From Trametes villosa (Eukaryota; Basidiomycota; Agaricomycetes; Polyporales; Polyporaceae), in contig PUDQ02000005.1 of assembly GCA_002964805.2 (NCBI GenBank), positions 333,763-397,762 of the forward strand: a DNA stretch of 64,000 bases. Direction: 5' to 3'. Under the pieces are notes generated by a model. That model ran no database searches and was not told the origin of the DNA. It worked only from the letters and a program-made list of their open reading frames with translations. Both the position numbers and the translations under genes were made by a program. This document shows positions 24,501-35,917 of this stretch, in pieces; within the stretch, counting starts at the first letter, position 1; every line of letters begins with the position of its first letter.

Positions 24501-25106
24501 CTCGCTCGTCAGACTGATGGAGGCCCAGCGCGCGCACTCACGGTCGAAAAAGCTCACTGATTTCCAGGGATGTCAAGGACAGTACGGCGTTCGCAGCTGA
24601 CGCAAATCCAGGGTCGCATGCATAACGGGACGAGCTCGTCGCGCGCTGAAGAGCGTCCGTGGTCCAAGACGCGCGCACTCCAACGGTGCAGGCGGGGCCG
24701 GCCCGTGCGTTTTACGCGAATTCCCTCATAGAGCTTCTTGGTTGCCTTTACGAGTTACAAGCTTTCGTACTGGCTTCGGCGCGTCCACGCCGCACGCGCA
24801 ATTCAGTGCATCTCCAGTTGATCTCGTCGCGGGCGTGCGCAGCGGTGATCGTGCCCCGGCCTTATCGATCACGCTGTGCACCAGCGGAGTTGCGCGCGCC
24901 TGGCATGGGTGAGGGCGTGCCCACACGCAGCCCCCGGAGATCCCGCCGCGCGATGAGGCGACTCTATTGCGGACGCTGTCGGAAGCGCGGCGCTGGCGAG
25001 GGCTATCGCGCGCGGGCGGGGGCGGGCCTGAACGAAGATAGAGCAATACAAATACACGCGCACCAATGTCCCCCAGCGCCGCCACGTTACGTCGCGCAAG
25101 GTAGGT
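21574..25106. other. Gene-poor region
   Basis: About 3.5 kb between the WOPR gene and the 3' end of PMS1. I find no gene with consistent start, splicing and recognisable sequence. It contains a perfect 15-bp-arm hairpin at 23095-23130. A frame at 23329-23595 (starting MGDFLSVDWRMVDRVV) could encode a short orphan with one hydrophobic stretch, but nothing supports it further. Confidence 0.5.
23095..23130. repeat. Perfect inverted repeat (hairpin), 15-bp arms
   Basis: The arm GGCGGCGGTGCGAGA at 23095-23109 is followed by a 6-nt spacer and its exact reverse complement at 23116-23130. No adjacent gene explains it. Confidence 0.8.
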
Positions 25107-28100
25107 TCACGCCTCGGCGCGGGCGAAGGCGGCCCAATCAACGGCGCGCGCCCGCTCCCACCCGGCGCCAGCAATGTCGGAGAGATGGCGCATGGTGGGC
25201 CTGCCATGGGGGCAGTGCCAAGGCTGGTCCATCGTCCCCATGTGCTGCACGACCTGTGAGTTTGCGAGTCAGTCATCTGGCGTAGCGCAAGAGGAGGAGA
25301 GCAGGGAGGAGGCGGGCCTCTCCCGACGCACCGACGTCATCTGTCGCCGACTCAGCGGTGTGCCGATCATGATGCTCATCCTGCACGCCCGCATCGCGAA
25401 CATGGCGCGCGCCTTGGAGCAGCGCACCATCTGCCCCGCGGGGCGGTCCTGGAGGAGCTGGAGAAGCTCCTCGAGATCTGCGTGGCTTCTTTGAGCGCCG
25501 TCGCGCAGGCACGCGAGGCAAGGTCAAGGGCGGCACGCACCTTTCGTGTCGAAGACCGTGCCCTTGCTGATGGGCCGCGCGCGCAGCTGCACGCGCTGCC
25601 CCGGCGGCCGGTCCTCGCAGACGGCGAGCTCGAACCCGTTCTGCCGGAGCACGTCGATGTTCTCGAGCGCGACGAGCTCATCCGCCGCGGTCAGTTCCAG
25701 CACTTGGGGGCTGTGCATCCCCCGGGGGACGTTATTGAGCCGAGTGTATGGGTGAGTGCGGGGAGAGAGCTTACTGGAAAAGCTGTTGCGAGTCTATCTT
25801 CGTCGTCTGCTGCAGCGTCTCAAAGTTGTACTTCTCGTCCGCGGCGTGCTGGTCCACAATGAACAAATCATCCATCTCCAACTCCGCCCCAGCCGCGCCG
25901 TCCTCCGTACTCGCAGCTTTGCGCCGTCGCACGATGATGAAGCCAAGATTGAACTGGCCGACGACGTCCATGGCTGCAAAGTCGGCCTTGTCGATCACCC
26001 GCGATAGGCTCTCCGTTGCGTCCTCGTCCGCCGCGTCGATCGCCATGCCCTGGCCGCTCTCACGCACGATAACCTCCCGAACCTCCTGCGCACGTTGTGC
26101 GTCCGCGAGCCGTGTGTGTAGCGTCTTCCACGCGCGCGTCACGCGCGCAAGGTCGAACGTGAGGGAGACGCCCTCGCGGTCGTTCGTGCGAACGATCTCC
26201 TCGCTCACCGCTGTGGCGATCGTGGATGATGTCCCAATGTCGCTACGCTCGGGGTTGTGCTCCGGTGACGCCGATAGGTCTATCACTTCTGGGTTCGCAG
26301 GATGGATGCTGTCGGCGTTCACGACCTCGTGGTTACCGGGCAGGTGCTCCGCCATCTCGATGTCTCCATCGCCAGGCAAGGTGTCCTGAGGCGGCATATC
26401 GACGTCGCCATCTTGACCGAGTTCTACATCTGGAAGGTCCTCTGGTTCGTTGTCCATGGTGACGCTCTGTGCGTCGTCGCCAGTTTCCCCTCGTTCCTCT
26501 GGGGCGTAGATTTGCTCGTCTAGTTCGGCACCACCTGCGCCTTCACCGTCTTCGTCCTCTTCGGCATCCCCAACTTCACCATTCTCGCCTTCCTCGTCCT
26601 CGTCCACATCCATAGTTGCCTCCTCTACCTTACTCCCCACCCTCGCAAACCCGCGCAACAGATCACGCATGCCCTGTCGCGCGTCCTTGCGCGGCGCCTC
26701 GGGCGAGTCGCGCCTGCCCCGCTTGCGCGGGCGCTCCGCGCTGCTGCTACCTTGAGAGTCTGCAGCGCGCCGGAGGTTCCAGGACGCCCCGGAGGTGCTG
26801 AGGACCATCTGCTCGGCCCGGGAAGAGGATGAAGTCGAAGAATGGGGTTGTAGAGAAGGGCGTGTCTTTGGGTTCGTTGGGGGCTTGATAGTGGGGATGG
26901 GCGCGTCGTCAGAGATGGCTGTATCGCTCGTGGTCTTGCGTAGAGGGGGGCTGTTCCTCTCGTCGTTGAGCTCGGGACCCGGAATTTCCTCAGCGTCGCT
27001 GTCGACTTCCACATCCCGAACACGGGAGGACGTCCGTGCACTCCGTTTCGCGACCATCTGCGTTATAGTTGGCGACCGCGGGGTGACGCGTGCTGTGCTG
27101 GTGGACCCTGAGTACGTGGCTGGCGCGTCCACTCGTGCGGACTGGCTCGCTGGGAGAAGGTCTTCGATGCCCTGAGCGGCGGGATCGACAGGGTCCTCCT
27201 CGCGACCACTGGAAACACCCGTGAAGGGTTCCTGCGAGGAGGACGGGGCGCTTGCAGGCTGAGAGGAGGTTAAGAGGAGGGTCGGCTCGCCAAAGGTTGG
27301 CTCTTCCAGTGGATCTGGCGACGTAGGACGCGGACCCTGACTCATCGTCCCCTCAGTGCTGGGCTGGGAGGGCACGTTGGGAGGCTCGTCGCTCGGGTCC
27401 TCAGGCAGGAAGAGCGGGTCCTCCTCTGCCGCGCGCGCGCTCTGGCTGGCCTGCGGGACGCTGTCTGTGCCTGTGCCCGCCTTACGCGGGAGCTGCGTTT
27501 GGGTTGCGTTGACGTCGAACGTCGACCGTGCGGGCGCGTACTTCTCCTCGAGGGCGATCTGCAATGCGAATGTATGAGTGACCACCCCCCAGAGAGCGTA
27601 GAGCTGATAGGGCAGATGGAGTGAAGAGGGAGAGACCGTACCTTGAGCGCCTGCACGAGGTTATTCTCGCTGTGTAGGAGGATGGTTCGTTTGTCCGGGC
27701 TGACGTTGACGTCGCACGAGTCTGCCAGTACACGAAAGCATGTTAGGAGGGGTACAAGATGGAAGGGGGAAGACGTACTGGTGGGCAGGATGAAGTCTGC
27801 GACGATGAAGGGCGCCTGTGTCGCATTGAACGAGCGATAGACCTCATTGAACGCTTTCTGGACCTAACAGCCCCAGCAGCGCCGTCAGTAGGGCTGGAAA
27901 ATGTATAAGTGGAACAGGCGTACCTTCGAGGGGGCGCAAGGCCGGCCGTTGACGAAGAAGAACTGGCGGTCGGTACCCGTCCTCCCGCAGCCGACCACGA
28001 ACTTCGAGATCAGGCCCCGGACCTTCACTTCGTTTCTACTTCTGGAACACAGCAACGCTTCTCAGCCTGACCCTAGGTGCGATGAGAGGCAAGCTAAGCG

Positions 28101-29167
28101 TACTCGTCATCTGGCGTCTTCCCGAGGCGGCGCAGCACAGCCGCTTCGACCTCGACGCCGAAGTCGAGCTCGAGGTCGACGAGGTTCTCGAGCGCTTTCG
28201 GTCCCCAGATCGCGGACACGGACGCGCGCGTCGATGGTGTTCCATCTGTGCGCAGCTGGCTGCTCTTCTTCCTGCCATCCAGCGTTCAGCATACAGGCAC
28301 TGAGAGGGGGGACAAGGAAGAAGTAGGACGCACCCGCCTGCTGGATGGTTGGTGACGCTGAGGCGCACGCCCCTGTTCTCGTGCGCACAGGGGACGAGCG
28401 CGTAGGCGTGCAGGAGCGTAAGCGCTTTCCCGAACTCGCGCTTCGCGTGGCGCTCTAGCTCTTTGCGTCGCACGGGGAGCGGTTTGAAGAGGCCAGACAC
28501 GGTGACTGTCGTACCTCTCTAAGCCACGGAAGACACGCTTAATGAGTTTGTCGAGGTATTATGCGAGGTGAGGGGAGGAGTGCGGACTTGCCTGCCGTGC
28601 GGCTTTGCCCTTGCGGCTCTTGGTCTTGCCGGTACGCTCGAACTCGATGACAGTGCCGACGGGTGCCTCCGCGGATGTGGCGGTGGTTACAGCGACAGAG
28701 TCGGCGAGGGCGCAGAGCGAAGAGAGGGCTTCGCCGCGGAAACCGAAGGTGGTAACCGCTTCGAGGTCGGTGAAGGATGAGAGCTTAGAGGTGTGGTGCT
28801 TGAGCGCTGCGTACTGTCTTTGTTATCAAAAGGCAACATGTGCGAATTCTCGGGGGAGTGTCATTTCGTAGAACAGAGCTTACCGATGGAGTCGTAGTCA
28901 GCGGGGGAGATGCCACTGCCGTTGTCTATGACTTCAAACGACTCGAGCCCATAGTCCTTGAAGCGTACCTCTAGGTAGGTGTTCAGTACACAGCATTGAT
29001 TACAAAATGGCATGCATACCGATGGTTGTAGCCCCCGCATCAAGACTGTTCTCCACGAGTTCTTTGACAGCGGTCTGGAGGTCGACGACGACTTGGCCAG
29101 AGGTGATCTTGTGAATGGACCCGCCGTCGAGCACCTTGATTCCGCCGGAAGTCTCTCCAGGGTCCAT
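25107..29167 (-). CDS. PMS1: DNA mismatch repair protein PMS1 (MutL homolog, PMS2-type endonuclease subunit)
   Basis: Twelve exons, minus strand: 29020-29167, 28884-28970, 28592-28806, 28334-28518, 28104-28271, 27924-28041, 27779-27863, 27642-27721, 25775-27558, 25541-25710, 25332-25477, 25107-25253 (1110 aa; every junction in frame). Residues 1-360 are the GHKL ATPase: [12 protein letters not shown] (motif I), VIDNGSGI (62-69), [10 protein letters not shown] (99-108), and the transducer VDVNVSP-like segment [14 protein letters not shown]. Residues about 370-880 are an acidic, Ser/Pro-rich linker carried by one 1784-nt exon. The C-terminal dimerisation/endonuclease domain has GQFNLGFII, the metal-binding [12 protein letters not shown] motif, ACR in [11 protein letters not shown], and CPHGRPT. 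All active-site motifs are intact. It should pair with MLH1 in the nucleus and nick the nascent strand during repair. Intron 3 (28519-28591) begins with GC rather than GT. Confidence 0.96.
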
Positions 29168-29440
29168 CTCCCTACTATTACCGAAATGCTATAGCGATGT
29201 TGAGACGGGTCGCGCCCGGTGCGAGCTCACCCGTCCTGGAATGCGATCCGAGAGCTAAAGGTTGTGTGCCAGCAGGAGTACCAATCCAGATAGTGATTTG
29301 GTATTTCGTCAAGTATATTAGAGCAGTGAAAGCCGATACCCTATGCAAGAGCTGTTAATAAGCGCAAGATCGTAGGGAGAGGGAGGAGCAGGAGAGAGAG
29401 GAGGAGAAGAGGAGGGCGGGAGAACCGCGCGCGACTCGCG

Positions 29441-29715
29441 AGAATGCAGATGCGGTCACGTGATGGATACCCACGCGAACGCGAGCGCGCCTCGGGCGTC
29501 TCTCTTCTTCTCTGCCCTCTCCCACCTTCCACCGCGCTCTGGCTTGTCCTCCTTCGTACTCTTACCCTCAAACGCAACCTTGGCGACGTTAAAAGGAAAC
29601 CTGAGCATTAATTTGAAAGCTAGAATCTGCTCTTGCTCTGCAAAACCCGCAGACAGACCTCCGCTCGACGCCTACGAGGCCCATGCTCCTGCGGCCGCGC
29701 TCACATTTTCGGAAA
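29441..29715 (+). pseudogene. Broken duplicate of the SPC25 promoter and 5' coding region
   Basis: This stretch aligns with 34936-35150. Shared blocks include GCGGTCAC(G/A)TGA, TACCCACGCGAACG, GCGCCTCGGGCG and, in the coding part, GCAAAACCC(G/A)CAGA and GACGCCTACGAG. The position of the ATG reads ACG and a 1-nt deletion falls in the CTTCGC/CTCCGC region, so it cannot encode Spc25. Similarity fades after about 29715. It lies between the PMS1 start and the first WD40 gene. Confidence 0.75.
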
Positions 29716-29976
29716 CTGGTAAGACGTCCAAGCATCATTCTCGGACACTTTCATGGGTGCTATTGATGATATTATTTGGGTGCTATTCTGCACTCCAGAA
29801 GGTACTGCCCGGCTCTTCTTCAGCACAGGAAATACGCCCAAGTTGTAGAGCTGAGCAGTACCTAGGATTGTCAGCGACCAACTTCCGCATCACAAGGACG
29901 CGCCGAGTGTGTGAACTCGCCTTTGCAGGCGCCACAAAGCCTACGCTCTACGTTCTCGAGCCAAAATAAAGGTCTG

Positions 29977-31173
29977 TCACTCATCACACCCTCTTCGCCC
30001 AGCCTCCGAGCTGCGTTCGTGATAACGCTCTCGCGAGCGCAGCAATGAGTCCGCGTGGCTGCTTCTCGCCCTATCCTTCGTGCCGGACGACACACCGTGC
30101 TGATACAGCGGTGTATTGCTCTTGAGCGGCTCGAATACGGAATGAAGCTGCCCGTTATCCGCTCTCCACAGGCGTACAGTGTTGTCAAGTGAGACAGACA
30201 CAATGTACTTGTCGTCCGGGGAGATGCGAGCGTCGATGATCCTGCCCTGGTGCCCGCGAAGACGAAGTGACTCCCTCCTAGCTATCAACGACTTGAACAG
30301 GATTTCGTTGGCGCCGGCTGAGACGGCGAGAGCGTGCGCTCCTCCGCTCGAGTATGTTGTGAAGTTCTGTGGGGGATAGTTTCTGTCTGATTGTGAGTCC
30401 GGTATCAGCTTTGTTTGCACCCCTAGCAGGTCGTTCCACGCAGTGCGCCAATTCTTGCCGTACGGCTCGGGAAACACGGTGTGCTGAACAATGTCCCAGC
30501 GGCGTCCTTCGAGCACTCGTCCCCCACCGTGATCGAGGGCCATCAGGAGGAGGCGGCTGTTGTGGGAGAAGCGGACGTACGAAGTCCGCCCTCCGGTGCG
30601 CACAGGGCCCGGGAGAGGAGGCAGGAGCTGCTCCCGGGTTGCCGTGTCCCAGAGGCGAGCGGTGTTGTCGTCGGAGCCGGGCGCCAATCTCGTTCCGTCG
30701 GGGAACCAGTCCAGGCAGAGAATGGCGCCCATGTGTCCGCACAAGTGTGCGATTTCCTCCATGCGCTTGAAGGACCAGATCCGAATCTTGCGGTCACCGG
30801 TAGCGAAGGCGAGATGCTTCCCATCTGGGGAGAAGTCAAACACCGGTGCTGCATTGCCTCGGGGGTTGGTGATTCCAGTGTGGTACCCGCTGTCGGGATA
30901 CGGTATAGACCATGGCTGATAGATAGGATAATCATGGTTGGCCCAGTATTCGTGGGCCCGATGTTGTGCGCGAGCTTCCTCGGACGACCCCTGGCTCCTA
31001 CCGTCTTCGGCCGCCATATAGGCGTTTCTGCTGTAGGGCTGGGACGGCGCTGATGGAAATCAGCGTGTCAGTGCAGTAAGCAAGCCGGAGATATCGCAAC
31101 GGAACGTACGGCCGACACTCCCAGGAGAGCTATGAGACCAGAGCGAAAAGTGAGCGGCGGGCGAGGATGACAT
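29977..31173 (-). CDS. WD40-repeat protein A
   Basis: Two exons, minus strand: 31110-31173 and 29977-31049 (378 aa; 60-nt intron, in frame). The short first exon (MSSSPAAHFSLWSHS) parallels that of WD40 gene B. WD-type repeats are clear: VFDFSPDGKHLAFATGDRKI then RIWSF; LDWFPDGTRLAPGSDDNTAR then LWDT; YVRFSHNSRLLLMALD; and RISPDDKYIVSVSLDNTVRL then W. About 100 residues separate the third and last clear repeats, so the propeller is either incomplete or contains diverged blades. The C-terminal tail is charged and lower in complexity. No enzymatic domain is fused; the likely role is a protein-binding scaffold, partner unknown. It has a same-strand neighbour (B) and other WD40 genes within 15 kb. 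Confidence 0.85.
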
Positions 31174-31869
31174 GCCTGGGAGACGCTTCTCTCTGTAAGA
31201 AATGGCTTGGAGCAAAAGCGGCGTGCGATGGGCTGGGAAGCGCCATGGATTCACAAATTACTTACTACGCGGAGCCCGTTATATACGGAGAAGGACCTGA
31301 GGCACCGATTAGTCCTTCAGCGGGAAGTCGGGACGTTGGCGACTTGAATACCCCTATAGGTGAATAAAACCCGCTGCTAATTGTTCTCTATCCGAGTGCT
31401 GGTCTATTGAGCATTGCTGTGAAAAGATCGTCGAGGCGGCGGCAAGCTCAATCCCAGCTTGAAAACACCAAGTCGCTGATCGGCGTAACATGAGGCATGG
31501 CTGAACGAAAGAGCAACGACGTTACCGCCACTGCGAACTCTACGGCGAGTGGGTAGGTTTCTCCGGTGTACTTGTGGGCTACAGTACTACAAGGGATCCT
31601 CGGCGCCGGAGGCGCATCATCCTCACAGGATATCTTGAACGGAACTTCGTAGGTCTTCCCTCTGTCCGCTCTGCCACGCTCTCGCTCGCAGCTTATCTTT
31701 GAGTCTACGTAGATCACGGAGAACTTCGGGACGCGGTACAGGACTCAGCAGATTCCACAGGGCACATGCATACATGGGTCACTGCGGACGTCGATATGAT
31801 GTCAAACGTACAGACTACAGCTTCTGTAGTCGCTTCCCTGTGCGTCCTCGCTAAACCTCCCCCCTCAAT
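31174..31869. other. Intergenic region with a possible coding remnant (minus strand)
   Basis: A minus-strand open frame at about 31448-31750 reads like protein (FSVIYVDSKISCERERG, YEVPFKISCEDD) and has a good acceptor at about 31752. It has no start codon and continues the reading frame of WD40 gene B beyond its stop. It may be a further exon of that gene or a remnant. Confidence 0.4.
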
Positions 31870-32882
31870 TCACGTCCACCTCTTCTCTTCAATTGCAGCC
31901 AGAATATCTGGTACCACACTCGCCAGCGCTGGCCTGCGGGCCCAGAGCGGCGGTCGGCCATCCTCATTCTTCTCGCCATTGAACTCTTCGTGCCCGTACC
32001 GGTCGTTCTGGAAGATATGAAGGTGCTGCCCAGTGCCCGGCTGCCACAGACGGACAGTGCCATCTGTCGAGGCTGACGCAATGTACCTGCCGTCCGGGGA
32101 GAAGCGAGCGTCGGTCACTTCGTCGGTGTGCCCGGCGAAGACCGTGGTAGGCCCCTCTACGCCAAGACACGGTCCGAGCTGAAATGTGGTAGAACCGGAC
32201 GAGAGGATGATCTCGCGCCCCAAGTGATGCAAATATGCGGGGTCCTGCGCCGTTGGGCCGTCGTCCGAACCTCCTAGTAGGCGGACCTTCTTGAGTTCCA
32301 TTCCACCGAGGCGGGCGTTTATTTGGGAGATCGTCATGCCCTTCTCTTGTTCAACCGCGATATGTTGATCAGCAGCGACGTGCAAGAGCCAATATTGATA
32401 ACGGTTTGGTCCGAACTCTTCGGCGGTCAATAGGCAGCGACTGTCCGACGAGAAACGGAGGTACGTGACACCCTTTGTGAGGCCATAGAGCACATGTACC
32501 TGCTTCCAATTCTTCGCGTCGTAGACGTGGACAGTGTTGTGGGCTGAAATGTACGCCAAATGCGTGCCATCGGGCGCCCATTCCAGAACGCAGATGTCGC
32601 CCGAATCTCCGCGTAGGGTTGCAAGTTTCTCGATAGGGTCTAGGGACCAGACCTGGACCCTACCGTCAATGGCTACTGCAAGCTGCTTGCTGTCCAGCGA
32701 GAAGGCAAGGGCAGACGGATAAACGGTCCGAGTTGTCTGAGGCCCCGACGAGTTCTGGTCCGCGCTCTCGGGCTCGTTCACTGATGCTGAACAGCATATG
32801 AGCACAAGAAACACCAAGGCGGCGTAGTAGCGATGACCGTACCTGCGAAATTCCAGAAGGAGAGACCTTTGGGTGAAAACAT
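31870..32882 (-). CDS. WD40-repeat protein B
   Basis: Two exons, minus strand: 32843-32882 and 31870-32786 (318 aa; 56-nt intron). The start is the ATG at 32882; the longer open frame beginning with TTG at 32817 lies within the intron. Repeats visible: ALAFSLDSKQLAVAIDGRV then QVWSL; VLEWAPDGTHLAYISAHNTV then HVYD; YLRFSSDSRCLLTA; DARFSPDGRYIASASTDGTV then RLWQ. Gene order and exon structure match WD40 gene A, so they look like tandem paralogs, though well diverged. The model ends at an in-frame TGA (31870); downstream frame-continuing sequence leaves open a longer C-terminus through a 42-nt intron. Function unknown, probably an interaction scaffold. Confidence 0.8.
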
Positions 32883-33495
32883 TGCTGGAGATGTGGTTGA
32901 TTTCTGTGCCAGAAGCAATTGGGAGTCAAAGTAGTGTGCGATGTGACGAGGGGATGGTGCGGGTGGGTTGAAGAGTGTCCGCGACGAAGCCCCTTATATA
33001 TCCATACGAGATCCCGTTCTTTGAAACGCAGAGTTTGTGAGCGGTGGGGATACTCAAAACGGTGTGAAGTGTGTAGTGCGAACCTAACCATGCGCCGGCG
33101 ATGTTTATTCTCGACAATTGAAATGCTGGTCTTGATAATGGGGCTCATGACATAAATGCCGAGACGACGGGCTCCAATACTTCTTCAATTCACTTACTAG
33201 CCCTTGAATAGCGTGGATGCAGGGATGCGAGCTTAAACGAGCGGCATCGTCGCCCCCACAGACGATGCGGCGAGGGAGGACCTAGTACCGCCACTGCTGC
33301 CAGCTACTTCTCCTACTCTTGTTCACTCGGCGTTGCGAGAGACTATCTACGAAATTCACAGTCACCTAGGGGGCGAACAATCGGGCAAGTAGTTGTATCG
33401 CCGTGAAGGTGGCGAAAGGGTTCGGTTCGGCCTCCGTTGAACTCCAAGCCTACTAGTACGCGCCTACCTTGCAATACTACGCGGGCACATGTCGG

Positions 33496-33575
33496 ATACT
33501 AACGCGAATAAACGCGAACGCGGCCATCGGACACTCTCCTTCTCTCCTACTCTGACTACTGTCAGCCATAGCATC
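33496..33575 (+). repeat. Degenerate third copy of the SPC25 promoter segment
   Basis: ACGCGAATAAACGCGAACGCG followed by CTCTCCTTCTCTCCT aligns with ACGCGAACGAACGCGAACGCG and CTCTTTCCTTCTCTCCT just upstream of SPC25 (about 34961-35010). No coding part is attached. Confidence 0.55.
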
Positions 33576-33989
33576 AGCACCCACAGAGCGGACGGGCAGA
33601 AATGTTAGCTACTATCACGCATTCGTTACTCTAGTGGGACGCGACTCTTTTCCCGCCGCGTAGACCCCCGGCCCCCCAGAGTTGGAGTCGCCCAAACTCG
33701 AGATGTGCTTGCGCGCACAAATAGGCTGTATGTAGTATCGAGATCCGGAAGCTCCGGCGGTCCGTTAGGCCACGAAACTCGGCATGTGGATATAACGCAG
33801 TGAGGCGTGTTTCTTGAGCTCGATAAAGCGAGGTTCAAGCTTGAAGCAGGCATGTGTTGTGCGTAGTACACTGCGCGATGACAGGGGTCGTGATAATATG
33901 GATACGTTGCCACGAGGTAGCAAAAAGACAACAATACAGGGCAAGTAACAGCGTAAATGTGAGGTGATGTTTCATTACTGAGCGGCCCT

Positions 33990-34880
33990 AGGCGAACAAT
34001 ATCAGCGGGGGCGCGCTGGCCCTGCGGCGCAGGGATCCCGCTGAAGTGCAACCCGAGAGCCGTCTTTCTCGCTGTTCTGTATCGCAAATGCGCCGGGTCC
34101 TCCTCCAACATCTCTTGCAGTGGGCTCTACGTCTACTACGTTTTACAGGTATATAGAGTCATCGGACTCCGCGTAGGCTATGGCCGCGTATGCGCTGTCG
34201 GGCGAGAAGCACGCGGTGGTGATTACCAGGCCCGGACGCACCAGAAGTATGAACCAGACTTCATGCGTTTCCGCTCGGAGGCAATGCCATTTTGAACCAT
34301 ATTGCGAGATAATGAGTATTCAGTGGCGGTTGCGCGAGTGTCGCACGACGAGGCTGCCCTTCCCCCGCCCGACACAGTAGCCGCAAGTGTCCGACACAGT
34401 GTCCCAGATCCAGGGCCGGTTCTCCACATCCACAGAGACCACCCGGCGGTTGTGAGATTCCTAGGATTCGACGACAGTGATGACCGCTGGATGCTCTTTG
34501 CGGAGATACCGCTCGTGCCACGCCTCCGTCACGTCCCACTGGACGCGTACAGTTTGGTCCTCTGGCCAGAGTCTCGTCTGGGCGAGCGACTATGCGAGCG
34601 CACGGACCGCGTCAATGTGTCCGCCTAGCGCTCGCAGGAAGGGCGACGCAGACGCGTTGCAGGTGGACCATAATTTGACGAGACGGTCTTCGCTGCCGGA
34701 TGCGAGATGTTCCCCGTCTGGCGACTCGAAGGCGAGGGCGGCGAGGACGACGGCGTCTTCAAGACTGTTCAATTCTTCCGAATGCGCGACCCCTCGCGAG
34801 ATCATATTTCAGCTATGTGCGTCCCAGAGGGTAATGCTTTGCATCTTGATGTGCCCCGAAGACGAATCTGTGGCAGAGGA
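33990..34880 (-). pseudogene. WD40-repeat pseudogene
   Basis: Read on the minus strand, WD40-type segments follow one another: SGHIKMQSITLWDAH, LAFESPDGEHLASGSEDRLV then KLWS, LGGHIDAVRALA, RVVSVDVENRPWIWDT, and ITTACFSPDSAYAAIAYAE. They are broken by stop codons (after ITLWDAHS, after AVRALA, at VES, at NRH and after SIYL), and the frame has shifted at least once. No splicing model removes all of these. It sits immediately upstream of SPC25 on the opposite strand, mirroring WD40 gene A beside the SPC25 remnant. Confidence 0.75.
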
Positions 34881-34960
34881 CTGGCAGAGGCGTTGAACGT
34901 TGAAGCTCGAGAAGGCCTGCGAAGTTCGCACATGAGAATGCGGTCACATGACGGGTACCC

Positions 34961-34984
34961 ACGCGAACGAACGCGAACGCGCCT
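34961..34984 (+). promoter_or_regulatory. ACGCGAA repeats upstream of SPC25
   Basis: Two closely spaced ACGCGAA motifs plus a following CGCG lie 75-95 nt before the SPC25 ATG. They resemble MluI cell-cycle box variants bound by MBF/SBF in yeasts. The motif pair is kept in the degenerate promoter copy at 33.5 kb and partly at 29.47 kb. Confidence 0.4.
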
Positions 34985-35056
34985 CGGGCGCCTCTTTCCT
35001 TCTCTCCTCCCGTCACACTCTCGCCCGTGCTCGTACCCTCAATCTCACTCTCAGCG

Positions 35057-35917
35057 ATGTCAAAAGTACTCCGTGTACCCAAACTAGATCTGGCTACTGC
35101 CCTTGCACAGCAAAACCCACAGATAGACCTTCGCCTCGACGCCTACGAGACATCCACCCGCAACTTCCTCGCCGCAGTCTCAAACTACACACAACGCGCC
35201 GTTGCGGAGATCCAGAACCGCAAAGACGCGTATGCAGCGGAGAAGAAACGGCTTGCAGAGAAGGCGCAGCAGATTGAGACCGAGACGAATCAGTGTAAGC
35301 TCAAGGAGATAGAGCTGATCAAAGGTCCGTTCTTTCTGCTCAGATTGCGCACGCGCGAGGCTGAACAGGCATGCGGTAGTTCTCGACAAGGAGCAGGAGG
35401 AGAAGAAGGAGTCCGAGGCGAGCGTCGCGGCCTTTCGCCGACAACTGAATTCCATCAAGGAGAAGTGTGCCTCGCTTGACGTCGAGATCGACCAGCACCG
35501 CGTCGTCGCCGCCAACCTCCTCCGCGAGCGCACGCGCGAGCAGTCTATCCTCAGCTCACACGCTGCACGTGCAAATCCGGAGGTCTCTGCTTGCGAGGCG
35601 GCGCTCAAGTGCACTGTGGAGGGCATCGACCGCGATAAGATCCTCGTCCGCTTTACACATGTCGATCCTGCGGACCCGGACCGGGAGTTTAGCCTTGTCA
35701 TTGATGTCTCTAGTCGCATATATAAAGGTTTGTCCCACTCGCAATGGCTCGCTTTGGTGTGTTTGCGGTGCTGACTCAACTGCTAGTACCGACAACAACG
35801 CCATTCCTCCCCACATTGCCTATCTTGCTCGACGAACTCAACGACTCACGAGACATCTACGCCTTTATCCGACACGTCCGAAGCGCCTTCCGCGAGCTCG
35901 TCGTCGACGGCCGGTAG
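35057..35917 (+). CDS. SPC25: Kinetochore protein Spc25 (Ndc80 complex subunit)
   Basis: Three exons: 35057-35324, 35380-35727, 35787-35917 (248 aa, the usual size of fungal Spc25; introns 55 and 59 nt). Residues about 35-140 form a coiled coil (AEKKRLAEKAQQIETETNQ, EASVAAFRRQLNSIKEK). The C-terminal globular domain has CTVEGIDRDKILVRFTHVD, REFSLVIDVSSRIYKV, then LPILLDELNDSRDIYAFI and FRELV, which match the Spc25 C-terminal family. It pairs with Spc24 at the kinetochore end of the Ndc80 complex. The upstream region has repeated ACGCGAA motifs resembling MCB/SCB cell-cycle elements, which suggests periodic G1/S expression. Exon 2 was fixed by the acceptor at 35378-35379; nearer AG sites give a stop or a 19-nt intron. 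Confidence 0.92.

Noticed and set aside
25376..25681. Minus-strand frames at the 3' part of PMS1 in other frames
   Set aside because: The PMS1 frame across exons 10-12 contains the conserved MutL C-terminal motifs; the others are shadows.
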